A stretch of 64,000 nucleotides of DNA from an uncultured Collinsella sp. (GTDB lineage: Bacteria; Actinomycetota; Coriobacteriia; Coriobacteriales; Coriobacteriaceae): NCBI GenBank assembly GCA_934668695.1, contig CAKUOD010000002.1, forward strand, positions 1 to 64,000. Direction: 5' to 3'. This document shows, in pieces, positions 33,685 through 41,454 of this stretch. The stretch's first letter is position 1; the number at the start of each line of letters is the position of its first letter. Under the pieces are notes generated by a model, which did not search any database, was not told the origin of the DNA, and saw nothing but the letters and a program-made list of their open reading frames with translations. The translations under genes were made by a program, and so were the position numbers.

Positions 33685-35448
33685 CTAGTGCTTGCCGCCG
33701 TGACTGTTGAGCCAGATATTGCGGCCCAGCATAAGCGCCAGCACCAGCGCGCTCACGTAGCCCATAAAGCCAATGACTGGGATGCCAAACACAACCGGCT
33801 CGATGCGTGCGTAGTACACCACCGACGAACCGATAAACAGACCAGCGATCACAATTGCCATCGACATGCGGTCGATAATTCCGCCCAGCTGTCGCAGCGC
33901 CTTATCGCTGCTCATGATCTGCGTGTTTACCTTAAGCTGGCCGCGCGTGAGCATACGCGAAGCCAAGCCCAGATACTCGGCCGCCTCGAGCGAGCCTTTT
34001 GCCGCGCGATAGCTGCTCGCGGCAAGATCGCGTCCCATATCACGCACGCGCGCATAGGTGCTCTTCTCGTTTTTGATATGCGTCTGGATTATCTGAATCA
34101 TGTTGACGTTGGGCATATACTCAGTCAGCAGGCCCTCGAGCGTCACCATGCCGCGCGCGAACATCGTCACCACGCTCGGCAGCTCAACGTCATTCTTACG
34201 CGCGAGGTTTAACAGCGAGGTCAAAAACTCGCCGATATCCAGATCCTTCAGGTCAAGGCCCGCAAAGTCAGCCACGATAAAGTCAAGATCGGACAAAAAG
34301 GCCGAATGATCGAGCTCGGCCGAATCGCCACGCGTCACGGCGAAGCGCATGAGCGAATCCTTGAGCTTGGGCACGTCGCCCTCGGCCACGGCGAAAATCA
34401 TGTCCTTAACGATACCGCGATCGTGACTCGACATGCGTCCGACCATGCCCAAGTCGATAAAGTAAACGATGCCGTCCTTGAGAATAATGTTTCCCGCATG
34501 CGGGTCGGCATGGAAAAAGCCGTCGTCGAGCACCTGCGTCGAGTAGTCCTCGACAATCGCGGCACCGATCTTTTCCAAGTCATAGCCCTCGGCCACCAAG
34601 CGTTCAGGATTGGCGATCGAAATGCCGTCGACGTAGTCCATAACCACCACGTGCTCGGTGCACAGGTCCAGATAGGATTTAGGGCACGTCACGCCATGAA
34701 CGCTCTTATGGAACTCGTAGAAGTCGTTGAGGTTTTTGGCCTCGGCCAAAAAGTTGGTCTCCTCGCGAAACGAGGTCCACAACTCCTCGACTACGCCGTG
34801 CAGGTCAACGAATTGATCAGTGTTGACGAACTTGGAAACGATACGCACCACCGAGCGGATGATATCGATGTCCTGTGCCATAACCTGCTGCGCACCGGGG
34901 CGCTGCACCTTGACGGCCACGTCCTCGCCCGTCACCAGACGAGCGCGGTGCACCTGCGCGAGCGATGCGCTACCAAGCGGATTGGGGTCGATCGCATCGA
35001 ACATCTCCCCCAGGCGCAGGCCGTATTCTTCTTCCAGACAACTGAGTACGACCTCGTACGGCACCGGCTCCACGTCGGACCGCAGACGACGCAGCTCGTC
35101 GCAAAAGCGTTGCGGCAGAATCTCGGACCGGTTGGCCAGAATCTGCCCCATCTTGACGAACATGGGGCCGAGTTCCTCGAGCAGGCGGCGCAAACGAACC
35201 GGCGTGAGGTTGTCCCACACGCGGTACTTTTTGACCAGGCGAACAATCTGCCCGATGCGTTCGCGACGACCCGCCGGCGTGAGCTGGTATTCTTCATCCG
35301 GCGCCATCGCGTCGGGCTCCTCGGGGACCATATCGACAGCGCGCGGCTTCTTGCGAGCGCCCGAGACGGCGGCATCGACCTCATCGACAACCGCCGCCTC
35401 GTCACCCAAGGGATCTAGATTGTTGTAATCGGTGGTGGAATCTGCCAT
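33685..35448 (-). CDS. AarF/ABC1/UbiB-family atypical kinase
   Basis: A 587-residue UbiB-family protein kinase-like ATPase. Family marks are the KxGQ segment (FVKMGQILANRSEILP), the Ala-rich nucleotide loop NPLGSASLAQVHRA, the Lys in DVAVKVQRP, HADPHAGNIIL and the DFG equivalent FIDLGMVG. Two hydrophobic helices close the C-terminus (about 535-580), as in membrane-bound UbiB proteins. Relatives support quinone or lipid metabolism; the substrate here is unknown. The gene starts 8 nt after a phasin-like gene, so the two are co-transcribed, and a terminator follows. Confidence 0.93.
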   Translation of the reverse strand: MADSTTDYNNLDPLGDEAAVVDEVDAAVSGARKKPRAVDMVPEEPDAMAPDEEYQLTPAGRRERIGQIVRLVKKYRVWDNLTPVRLRRLLEELGPMFVKMGQILANRSEILPQRFCDELRRLRSDVEPVPYEVVLSCLEEEYGLRLGEMFDAIDPNPLGSASLAQVHRARLVTGEDVAVKVQRPGAQQVMAQDIDIIRSVVRIVSKFVNTDQFVDLHGVVEELWTSFREETNFLAEAKNLNDFYEFHKSVHGVTCPKSYLDLCTEHVVVMDYVDGISIANPERLVAEGYDLEKIGAAIVEDYSTQVLDDGFFHADPHAGNIILKDGIVYFIDLGMVGRMSSHDRGIVKDMIFAVAEGDVPKLKDSLMRFAVTRGDSAELDHSAFLSDLDFIVADFAGLDLKDLDIGEFLTSLLNLARKNDVELPSVVTMFARGMVTLEGLLTEYMPNVNMIQIIQTHIKNEKSTYARVRDMGRDLAASSYRAAKGSLEAAEYLGLASRMLTRGQLKVNTQIMSSDKALRQLGGIIDRMSMAIVIAGLFIGSSVVYYARIEPVVFGIPVIGFMGYVSALVLALMLGRNIWLNSHGGKH

Positions 35449-35456
35449 CTGCGCTG

Positions 35457-35873
35457 CTACTCGGCCTCTTCGGTATCCTTCGCATCGTCGGGCTCAACGG
35501 ACTCGACGGGCACCGAGGTCACGTTGTCCTCGACCGAATCGACGATGTCGCGCACATGGGCCAGGAAGGCCGTGCGCTCGGGGGCGGTCATGACGCGGAC
35601 GCGAGCCAGAATGAGTTCGTCGAGCACGCGCTGAGCCGCGGTCTCGCCCTGCATGCCCAGACGCTCGGTCAGGTCGGAGATGGTGCCACCGGCTTGCTCG
35701 AACATGTCGGACACGCTGCGGGCGATATCGGGGGCGCCTGCGTCCTTGCGCACCTGCTCACCCTTGGTATTGAGGTCGTCGAGGACCTTCTTGCTACCCT
35801 CGACGGCAACAGCGGCGGCGCCGAAGCCCACGTTGATGGCGCCGTTAACAAGCTGATCGAGTTTCATAACCAT
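35457..35873 (-). CDS. Phasin-like helical protein
   Basis: A 138-residue, mostly helical acidic protein resembling phasin-family/polyhydroxyalkanoate-granule-associated proteins. It contains a hydrophobic N-terminal segment (INVGFGAAAVAVEGSKKVLDDL), a central amphipathic helix with a hinge around GAPDIARSVSDMFEQAG, and an acidic tail. The ATG at 35873 follows TGGAG; a TTG four codons earlier is rejected. No PHA synthase is nearby, so granule binding should not be assumed. Its tight linkage to the UbiB-like kinase suggests a joint lipid- or membrane-related role. Confidence 0.75.
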   Translation of the reverse strand: MVMKLDQLVNGAINVGFGAAAVAVEGSKKVLDDLNTKGEQVRKDAGAPDIARSVSDMFEQAGGTISDLTERLGMQGETAAQRVLDELILARVRVMTAPERTAFLAHVRDIVDSVEDNVTSVPVESVEPDDAKDTEEAE

Positions 35874-35972
35874 GGTTGTCTCCAATCACAAACAACTGCA
35901 TTGGCGTTCTTGTACCCAAGATTGAGCGAAAGCGACAAAGCGTTTTAGCGCTATTCAACCGATAGGGAATCC

Positions 35973-37496
35973 CTACCTCACGTTATCGTTCATTGCGAAG
36001 GAGTTCTTCATGGCGCAGCTCGTGGTGTAGAGCACCTTGCCCAGTAGAGCATCGGTCTCCACGCGAACACGCTCGGCAAAGGCCTCATTGGCGCGTGCAA
36101 GCTCGGCAGGTACCTCGGCCTCGGGCAGAGCGGCTACGGCAGCATCGACGTCATGGATCTGCTTGTGGCCCATGCCACCGACCTTCTCCTGATAATCCTC
36201 GACCGCGCGACCGCACTCATGGAAACGGACGTCGGCCAGGGCGCCGATCAGGCGGTTGGCCCAGTAGAAGTTTTCGGACGTCACGCGAGCCTGCGTATCG
36301 GCATAGTACTCGGGCATGGTCTCGACGTTGGCGTACAGTGGAACCAGCGCGTTAAACGAGTTGGAGCCAAACGCCATCCACTGCACGGCGCGATAGGCCG
36401 GCTGCGCATAGGGACGCAGCTGCAGCACGGCGAGCTGGCTGTTGCGGTTGATACCGATGGGGCGATAGGCGCCACGCGTAGCGGGCGTGCCCTTGCTGCC
36501 GTAGCAGTCGTACTCCGTGCCCTGGTAGTGGCTCGAAAGCACGTACTTGATGTCCTCGATGGTCACCTTGCGCTCGGGCACGCGGCTCCAGGGGATATCG
36601 TCGCTCTCGGGCGTGTAGTCGGCCTCGGGACCGTCCCACACATCGCTGGGGTTGAGGCAGCGCTGCATGTACCACGCGCGCGGCGTGTTGTAAACGTGGT
36701 CGCTGTCGCTGTGCGAGCCAAAGGCCTCGCGCGGGTTGAAGACCGTCGCCGGACCGTCGCCCTCAACGCCCGGCGTCAGGTCCAGATGCCACTCGGCCAT
36801 CCAGGCGCGCAGGTCGGCGGAGCACATGTGGTCGGCCTGGGCGCCCTCGGCGTCATCCAGGTCAAAGCTGTCGATACCCAGCTGGTTGGGCATGGTCACA
36901 TAGGCGTCATCAGGCACACGCTTGGCGATCCAGTGGTGGCCGCCGATGGTCTCGAGCCACCAGATCTCGTCCACGTCGCTAAAGGCGATGCCGTTGTTCT
37001 CATAGGTGCCGTAGCGCTCGAGCAGGTCGCCCAGGATACGCACGCCATCGCGGGCGGACTTGGCATACGGCAGCACCAGGGTCACCATGTCCTCCTCGCC
37101 CAGACCGCCGGGCTGCGCCGGAACATAGCCGTCCTCGCCCTCGTTGCCCTTGGCGGGCACGTAGTCGACGAGCGGGTCGGCGCCGCGGACGCGCTCGTTG
37201 GTGGTGAGCGTCTCGGTTGCGGACATGCCCACATTGAGCTCGTTGAAACCGGCCTCGGCCCAGATGCCGTGGCCCGGAACAACATCGGGGACGCTCGTGT
37301 AACGCATGGGGTTATCGGGCAGTTCAACGGTCAGGTGACTCAGGACGCTCGTGTAGACGCGCGGCTGTTCGTCGGGATGCACCACGCGCATGCGCTTGGG
37401 CTCAAACACCCCGTTGGACGAGTCCTCGTTACGCGCGACCAGGGTCGACCCGTCGTAGCTTGCGTTCTTACCGACCAAAATCGTTGTGCACGGCAT
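35973..37496 (-). CDS. C69-family dipeptidase (PepD-like)
   Basis: A 507-residue Ntn-hydrolase dipeptidase of family C69. The N-terminus reads Met-Pro-Cys-Thr-Thr-Ile-Leu-Val-Gly; Cys3 would be the nucleophile after processing of the first residues. The family blocks GSTLVARNEDSSNG, GFNELNVGMSATET and WWLETIGGHHWIAKRVPDDAYV are intact. The second ATG (37496) is chosen because AAGGAGG sits 6 nt before it and overlaps the first. No export signal is seen, so it is likely cytosolic. It stands alone between the phasin gene and a repeat element. Confidence 0.93.
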   Translation of the reverse strand: MPCTTILVGKNASYDGSTLVARNEDSSNGVFEPKRMRVVHPDEQPRVYTSVLSHLTVELPDNPMRYTSVPDVVPGHGIWAEAGFNELNVGMSATETLTTNERVRGADPLVDYVPAKGNEGEDGYVPAQPGGLGEEDMVTLVLPYAKSARDGVRILGDLLERYGTYENNGIAFSDVDEIWWLETIGGHHWIAKRVPDDAYVTMPNQLGIDSFDLDDAEGAQADHMCSADLRAWMAEWHLDLTPGVEGDGPATVFNPREAFGSHSDSDHVYNTPRAWYMQRCLNPSDVWDGPEADYTPESDDIPWSRVPERKVTIEDIKYVLSSHYQGTEYDCYGSKGTPATRGAYRPIGINRNSQLAVLQLRPYAQPAYRAVQWMAFGSNSFNALVPLYANVETMPEYYADTQARVTSENFYWANRLIGALADVRFHECGRAVEDYQEKVGGMGHKQIHDVDAAVAALPEAEVPAELARANEAFAERVRVETDALLGKVLYTTSCAMKNSFAMNDNVR

Positions 37497-37583
37497 GCGC
37501 ATCCTCCTTGAGCGAAGAAATCAAACGGCAACAGTGTATCGCTTCGGCGCAGAAAGGGCGAAACCGCGGCGCTGGCAACCCCT

Positions 37584-37813
37584 GTGGACAAAAAATGCCA
37601 AATATGAGTACTGTCACCAATTTAGTAACAGTAATTTTGCTACGTATGGGTGTCGAAAGTCTACATTTGTTCAAAAATTAGATGATGTAATTCCTCATAG
37701 GTCCAATAAAATAGGCTCTCTATCGATAATAAATATCGTTAGAGAGCCTATTTGACCTAAAATATATGTGACTATCTTGGCAACAGTACTCATATTTGGC
37801 ATTTTTTGTCCAC
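37584..37813. mobile_element. 230-bp AT-rich element with 31-bp perfect terminal inverted repeats
   Basis: The termini 37584-37614 and 37783-37813 are perfect inverted copies (outer end GTGGACAAAAAATGCC, inner end GAGTACTGT). The interior is much more AT-rich than the genome and contains a strong hairpin at 37709-37753 (stem AAATAGGCTCTCT/AGAGAGCCTATTT plus CGATA/TATCG). There is no coding frame. The plan is that of a MITE or other non-autonomous palindromic element between the dipeptidase gene and folD. No clear target-site duplication is visible. It might also act as a bidirectional terminator. Confidence 0.55.
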
Positions 37814-37850
37814 GGGGTATAGAACTAACCCCTCAAACAGCCCAAAACGC

Positions 37851-38705
37851 CTATTTCGACGCGCGCTCGGCCGCCTCGATCATGTGTTTGGCGAGGATCG
37901 CCGTCGTCACAGCGCCCACGCCGCCCGGCACGGGCGTGATGGCGTTAACAACCGGCTCCGCGGCATCAAAATCGACGTCCCCGACCAGCTTGCCAGCGGC
38001 CTCGTCCCAATTAATGCCAACATCGATGATCGTCTGGCCCTCGCGAACCGCATCCACGCCAATCGTACGCGCGCGTCCAACAGCGGCAACCACAATGTCG
38101 GCAGCACGGCACTCGGCAGCAAGGTCGCGCGTATGCGTATGGCACGTTGTCACAGTCGCATTGCGCGCCGTAAGCATGGCGGCAACAGGACGCCCGATCA
38201 CCAGCGAGCGCCCGACCACAGCAACCTTAGCTCCATCCAGCTCAACGCCGTAATGATCCAGCAAAGCAAGCACGGCTTCGGCTGTGCAGGGGGCAAAACC
38301 CTCGCCGTGCCCCGAAAGCGTGGTGAGCAGCGAAGCCGGCGTCATGGAGTCAACGTCCTTGGCAGGATCGAGTGCCGCGGCAACCGCGTCCTCGTCAAGG
38401 CCGGCGGGCAGCGGGCGGAACATCAGGCAGCCATGAATAGCCGAATCGGTATTGATGTCCTCGATGGCCGTCAACAGCTCGTCCTGCGAAACATCGGCGG
38501 GAAGCAAAATGCGGCGAGCTTCAATGCCAACCTTCTCGCAGCGCTTGAGCGCACCGCGCTCGTAGGACAGGTCGTCCTCGCGCTCGCCCACGCGAACGAT
38601 GGCCAGCGTCGGCACAACGCCGCGCTCACGCAAAGCCGCGCAGCGAGCGACGAGCTCCTCGGTCAAAGCGCGGGCAACGGGAGCGCCCTTCAATAGCTCA
38701 GCCAT
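37851..38705 (-). CDS. folD: Bifunctional methylene-THF dehydrogenase/cyclohydrolase FolD
   Basis: A 284-residue FolD, interconverting 5,10-methylene-, methenyl- and 10-formyl-tetrahydrofolate. Visible are the Tyr-x3-Lys catalytic pair in SYERGALK, the substrate segment HGCLMFRPLPAGLD, the NADP loop VVGRSLVIGRPVA and the C-terminal ITPVPGGVGAVTTA. The start at 38705 follows GAGAGGA; the longer frame overlaps fchA and is rejected. It follows fchA by 2 nt. With fchA and fhs (49571-51238), the window holds three tetrahydrofolate one-carbon enzymes. Confidence 0.96.
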   Translation of the reverse strand: MAELLKGAPVARALTEELVARCAALRERGVVPTLAIVRVGEREDDLSYERGALKRCEKVGIEARRILLPADVSQDELLTAIEDINTDSAIHGCLMFRPLPAGLDEDAVAAALDPAKDVDSMTPASLLTTLSGHGEGFAPCTAEAVLALLDHYGVELDGAKVAVVGRSLVIGRPVAAMLTARNATVTTCHTHTRDLAAECRAADIVVAAVGRARTIGVDAVREGQTIIDVGINWDEAAGKLVGDVDFDAAEPVVNAITPVPGGVGAVTTAILAKHMIEAAERASK

Positions 38706-38707
38706 GG

Positions 38708-39340
38708 CTATCCTCTCTTCCTTGCAGCGTCGGCGGCGCGGCGCGCCAGCGCATCGGCGCGCGGCAACCACGTGTCGAGCAACTCATCACACGCCGTCTC
38801 GAGTTCCTCGGCACGAACGCGATCTTTCATAGACGTGGTGTTCGCAAAGAGCGTCAAGCTCGCGCCCTGCATAGCGGCACGGCAGAACACGGCGCCGCAC
38901 GCCACATCGGACAGCAGCTGACGCGAACCCTTGTCGGCCATGTCCTCGAGCAGCGCCAGCGCACGCCCGCAGGCATCCATAATGCGATACGGCGGCATAG
39001 CGGCCACATGCAGCGCATCCTGAATCGCGGTCGCTCGAGCCGGATCGTCACGCGGAATACCGTACGCCGCGGACACCCGCCTGTAGGCACGAACGTCCTC
39101 GGCAACCAACTCGACAAGCTCCTGGGCCAGCTCATCAGCCTGGGCAAACGCACGCGTCAGGTCATCCGCACAATCAGCAAGCGCGGGATTGGTCGCACCG
39201 TAGCGGGCAACCATTCCGCACAGCGAGGCGCCCAGCGCGCCCACAAAGGCGCTCGCGCTGCCACCGCCGGGAACCGGCTCGCGCGCGGCAAGCGCCTCGG
39301 CAAACCCGCGGCAGGTCTTGTCCATCATCTCTTGGCTCAT
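38708..39340 (-). CDS. fchA: Cyclodeaminase/cyclohydrolase family protein (FchA-like)
   Basis: A 210-residue member of the FTCD_C/FchA family (formiminotetrahydrofolate cyclodeaminase or methenyl-THF cyclohydrolase). The N-terminal EPVPGGGSASAFVGALGASLCGMVARY is the family hallmark, followed by helical segments with AEDVRAYRRV. Two ATGs (39346 and 39340) follow GAAGG; the second has the better spacing. It is the first gene of fchA-folD. Whether it acts as cyclohydrolase or cyclodeaminase cannot be told; with folD next door the cyclohydrolase role fits. Confidence 0.88.
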   Translation of the reverse strand: MSQEMMDKTCRGFAEALAAREPVPGGGSASAFVGALGASLCGMVARYGATNPALADCADDLTRAFAQADELAQELVELVAEDVRAYRRVSAAYGIPRDDPARATAIQDALHVAAMPPYRIMDACGRALALLEDMADKGSRQLLSDVACGAVFCRAAMQGASLTLFANTTSMKDRVRAEELETACDELLDTWLPRADALARRAADAARKRG

Positions 39341-39715
39341 ACGCATGCACCTTCAAGTCATATACATCGGTCGGGTGGAAACCGCCGACCGACCGCATCG
39401 ATCACATAATGGTGCTAAGTCTAGCCCATAAGTACATAAGCGTCAGCGCACCTGGCCATCGCGGATTTCTATGGCACACGATAGGCGGCAGCGACACAAA
39501 CATGGGACACATGGCCCACGTTTCGAGACTCCCGGGCAGCGGCAACTGGGGCATACATATAGGTAAGGAGCCCTATGTTGGGGCAACGCTTAACACGGCA
39601 CCGGACGACGAATGGAGGAACAACAGCACAGCAAACAAAGCCATCGTGTGCGCGTAACCGCCGCCCCAGCGATCCGCGGCACACGATGTCCCTGGCAGAC
39701 AAGGAGGACGCCACC
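39341..39715. promoter_or_regulatory. Divergent intergenic region with conserved 18-bp word (39502-39519)
   Basis: This gap between fchA and the first lipoprotein gene has no convincing coding frame. It contains ATGGGACACATGGCCCAC at 39502-39519, repeated exactly upstream of the paralogous lipoprotein gene (40465-40482). The word is partly palindromic (TGGGacacatggCCCA) and so could be an operator. A TATAGG-type box at 39560 is a possible -10. Confidence 0.45.
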
Positions 39716-40315
39716 ATGAAGAAAAAGACCCTATCGATCCTTTCCCTCTGCATCGCCCTCTTTGCCGCGTTTGCCCTTGTCGGCTGCGGCGGGAGCGCAT
39801 CGGGCGGCGGCAGCGCCCCCAAGAGCGAGGGCAAGGAAAAGGCCCCCGTCGCCAAGAAGACCGACTTTATCTGGTTTAAGGTCGAGATGCCCGAGGGCGT
39901 CGGCGTAAGCGACTCCGCCGGCAAGAATGCCGACAGGGTCCAGCTCACCTTCCCCGAAGACGAGAACGCCTCGGCCGATCGCTTTATCCCCGTTTGGAAA
40001 AAAGCGCTGACGGCCGAGGAGTCCCACGCCGACCAGGCAGAAAAGAAGGGGGATACGTTCCAGTGGAAGGATGGCGGGTCCGTCGAGTATAACGGCAGGA
40101 CGTGGCTCGTCGGAACATACGAGGACAACAGCGGCATCTCAACCATGCTTTTTACCGACGTTGAGCCGGGAAGCGTCTACGTCCTCATCTCGAACTTCGA
40201 CCAGCACAAGAAAGAAGCCGAGGCGCTCCTCAACTCCATCGAGTTCCCCGATGACATGGCAGAGGCAGTTTCCGAGGCACGCGAAGTCGAGATTTCGAGC
40301 ATCGAGATCAAGTAA
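39716..40315 (+). CDS. Putative lipoprotein, tandem paralogue A
   Basis: A 199-residue exported lipoprotein of unknown function. The signal peptide MKKKTLSILSLCIALFAAFA ends in the lipobox LVGC, followed by a Gly/Ser linker. The mature domain begins DFIWFKVEMPEGVGVSD and contains TFQWKDGGSVEYNGRTWLVGTY, suggesting a small beta-rich fold. It shares about the whole architecture and many residues with the next gene. AAGGAGG precedes the ATG. No transporter is adjacent, so ligand and role are unknown. Confidence 0.85.
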   Translation: MKKKTLSILSLCIALFAAFALVGCGGSASGGGSAPKSEGKEKAPVAKKTDFIWFKVEMPEGVGVSDSAGKNADRVQLTFPEDENASADRFIPVWKKALTAEESHADQAEKKGDTFQWKDGGSVEYNGRTWLVGTYEDNSGISTMLFTDVEPGSVYVLISNFDQHKKEAEALLNSIEFPDDMAEAVSEAREVEISSIEIK

Positions 40316-40383
40316 CGGGACGCCCGCACGCGCCTACGCGCACCAGCGCGCATGCGCCCATTAAAACAACGGGCGCCCAACCC

Positions 40384-40418
40384 GGGGAGGGCCGACAGCA
40401 TCGGCCCTCCCCTCTTTT
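40384..40418 (+). terminator. Intrinsic terminator after lipoprotein A
   Basis: GGGGAGGGCCGA pairs with TCGGCCCTCCCC, followed by TCTTTT. The second lipoprotein gene ends in a similar GGGAGGG stem. Confidence 0.88.
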
Positions 40419-40464
40419 GGACCCGCGTATATTGCCACTTGTCGGCGCAATTCCAGCCCCCAGA

Positions 40465-40482
40465 ATGGGACACATGGCCCAC
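40465..40482. promoter_or_regulatory. Conserved 18-bp word upstream of lipoprotein B
   Basis: ATGGGACACATGGCCCAC, identical to 39502-39519 and lying 74 nt before the next gene's ATG. Surrounding sequence has diverged, so the retained word is likely functional or recently duplicated. Confidence 0.45.
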
Positions 40483-40555
40483 CAGAACGAGCCGCTCGCG
40501 CGTACAGTAAAGGCAGGTAATCCATGGGCGGCTACAGATCGAGGAGGACACGACC

Positions 40556-41149
40556 ATGAAAAAGAAGGCCTTTGCGATTCTCACCCTCTGCATGAGTCTC
40601 TTTGCCGCAGTTGCCCTGGTGGGTTGCGGTGGAAGCGGTGGCGCTACCGGCAGTGGCGGTGGCGGCGGAGCAGAAAAACCAGCCGTGGATATGAGGACCG
40701 ATTTCATTTGGTTTAAGGTCGAGGTGCCCGAGGGCGTCGAAATCACGGACGTCGCAGGCGACACCGCCGATAGGGCCCAGTTTAAGTTCACCGAGAGCGA
40801 GCACGCCGGCGACCGCTTCATCCCCGTCTTCGACTCCGACAAGAACGCCGACGAGCTGTTCGATTACGAGGCCAAATGGAAGGCCAACTTTGAGTGGACC
40901 GAGAATGATCCCGTCAAGTACAACGGCAAGACTTGGCGCAACGCTTCCTATACACACTCGGGCGGCGTGACGACTGAGTACTTCACCGAAGCAGGCGGCG
41001 GCAGCGTCTACGTGAGCATCGACAATGTCGAGGAGCACAAGGACGCCGTCGAGACCATGATGAAGTCTCTGGAGTTTGCCGATGACATTGCCAAGGCCAA
41101 GACCGAGGCCATGGACGTCAAGCTCGACGATATCGAGATTAAGCGCTAA
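40556..41149 (+). CDS. Putative lipoprotein, tandem paralogue B
   Basis: A 197-residue lipoprotein, paralogous to the gene just upstream: signal MKKKAFAILTLCMSLFAAVA, lipobox LVGC, poly-Gly linker, then DFIWFKVEVPEGVEITD, a domain with VKYNGKTWRNASY, and an ending DDIEIKR that parallels SSIEIK of paralogue A. The RBS GAGGAGG lies before the ATG. The intervening terminator and the duplicated 18-bp word indicate separate transcription units under possibly common control. Function is unknown. Confidence 0.85.
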   Translation: MKKKAFAILTLCMSLFAAVALVGCGGSGGATGSGGGGGAEKPAVDMRTDFIWFKVEVPEGVEITDVAGDTADRAQFKFTESEHAGDRFIPVFDSDKNADELFDYEAKWKANFEWTENDPVKYNGKTWRNASYTHSGGVTTEYFTEAGGGSVYVSIDNVEEHKDAVETMMKSLEFADDIAKAKTEAMDVKLDDIEIKR

Positions 41150-41454
41150 GCGACTGGCGAGCGCAACGGGAAACACGAGCGCGGCGCAAGCAGGCGACGG
41201 TGACCCAGCGCTTCGTACCAAGGGAGGGTCGGCTCACCGGCCCTCCCTTTCTTATGCCGGCAGCTGACGAACGCGAGGATGTCGGGCGGCAAAATCACCC
41301 CCAGCGCGGTAGCAGCACATAATAGACAAGCGCCCCAACGCGTCCGCCCACCGATTTATTGCGCCGCGCAGACAATTAAACCAGCATCTTTAAACATCTG
41401 GGCAGTATAGTGACCAAAACTATCGCATAACCGCACCCTGCGAACGGAGGAGTT
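41150..41454 (+). other. Intergenic region with terminator and candidate promoter
   Basis: 305 nt without a coding frame. A terminator occupies 41221-41253; the remainder holds a TATAGT box at 41406-41411, 44 nt before the next start codon, as a possible -10. Nothing else stands out. Confidence 0.4.
41221..41253 (+). terminator. Intrinsic terminator after lipoprotein B
   Basis: AGGGAGGGTCGG pairs with CCGGCCCTCCCT (one G-T pair), followed by TTCTT. Confidence 0.85.

Noticed and set aside
39409..39657. An 82-codon + strand frame upstream of lipoprotein A
   Set aside because: No RBS, and its only conserved part is the 18-bp word shared with the gap before lipoprotein B; more likely a regulatory site than a protein.
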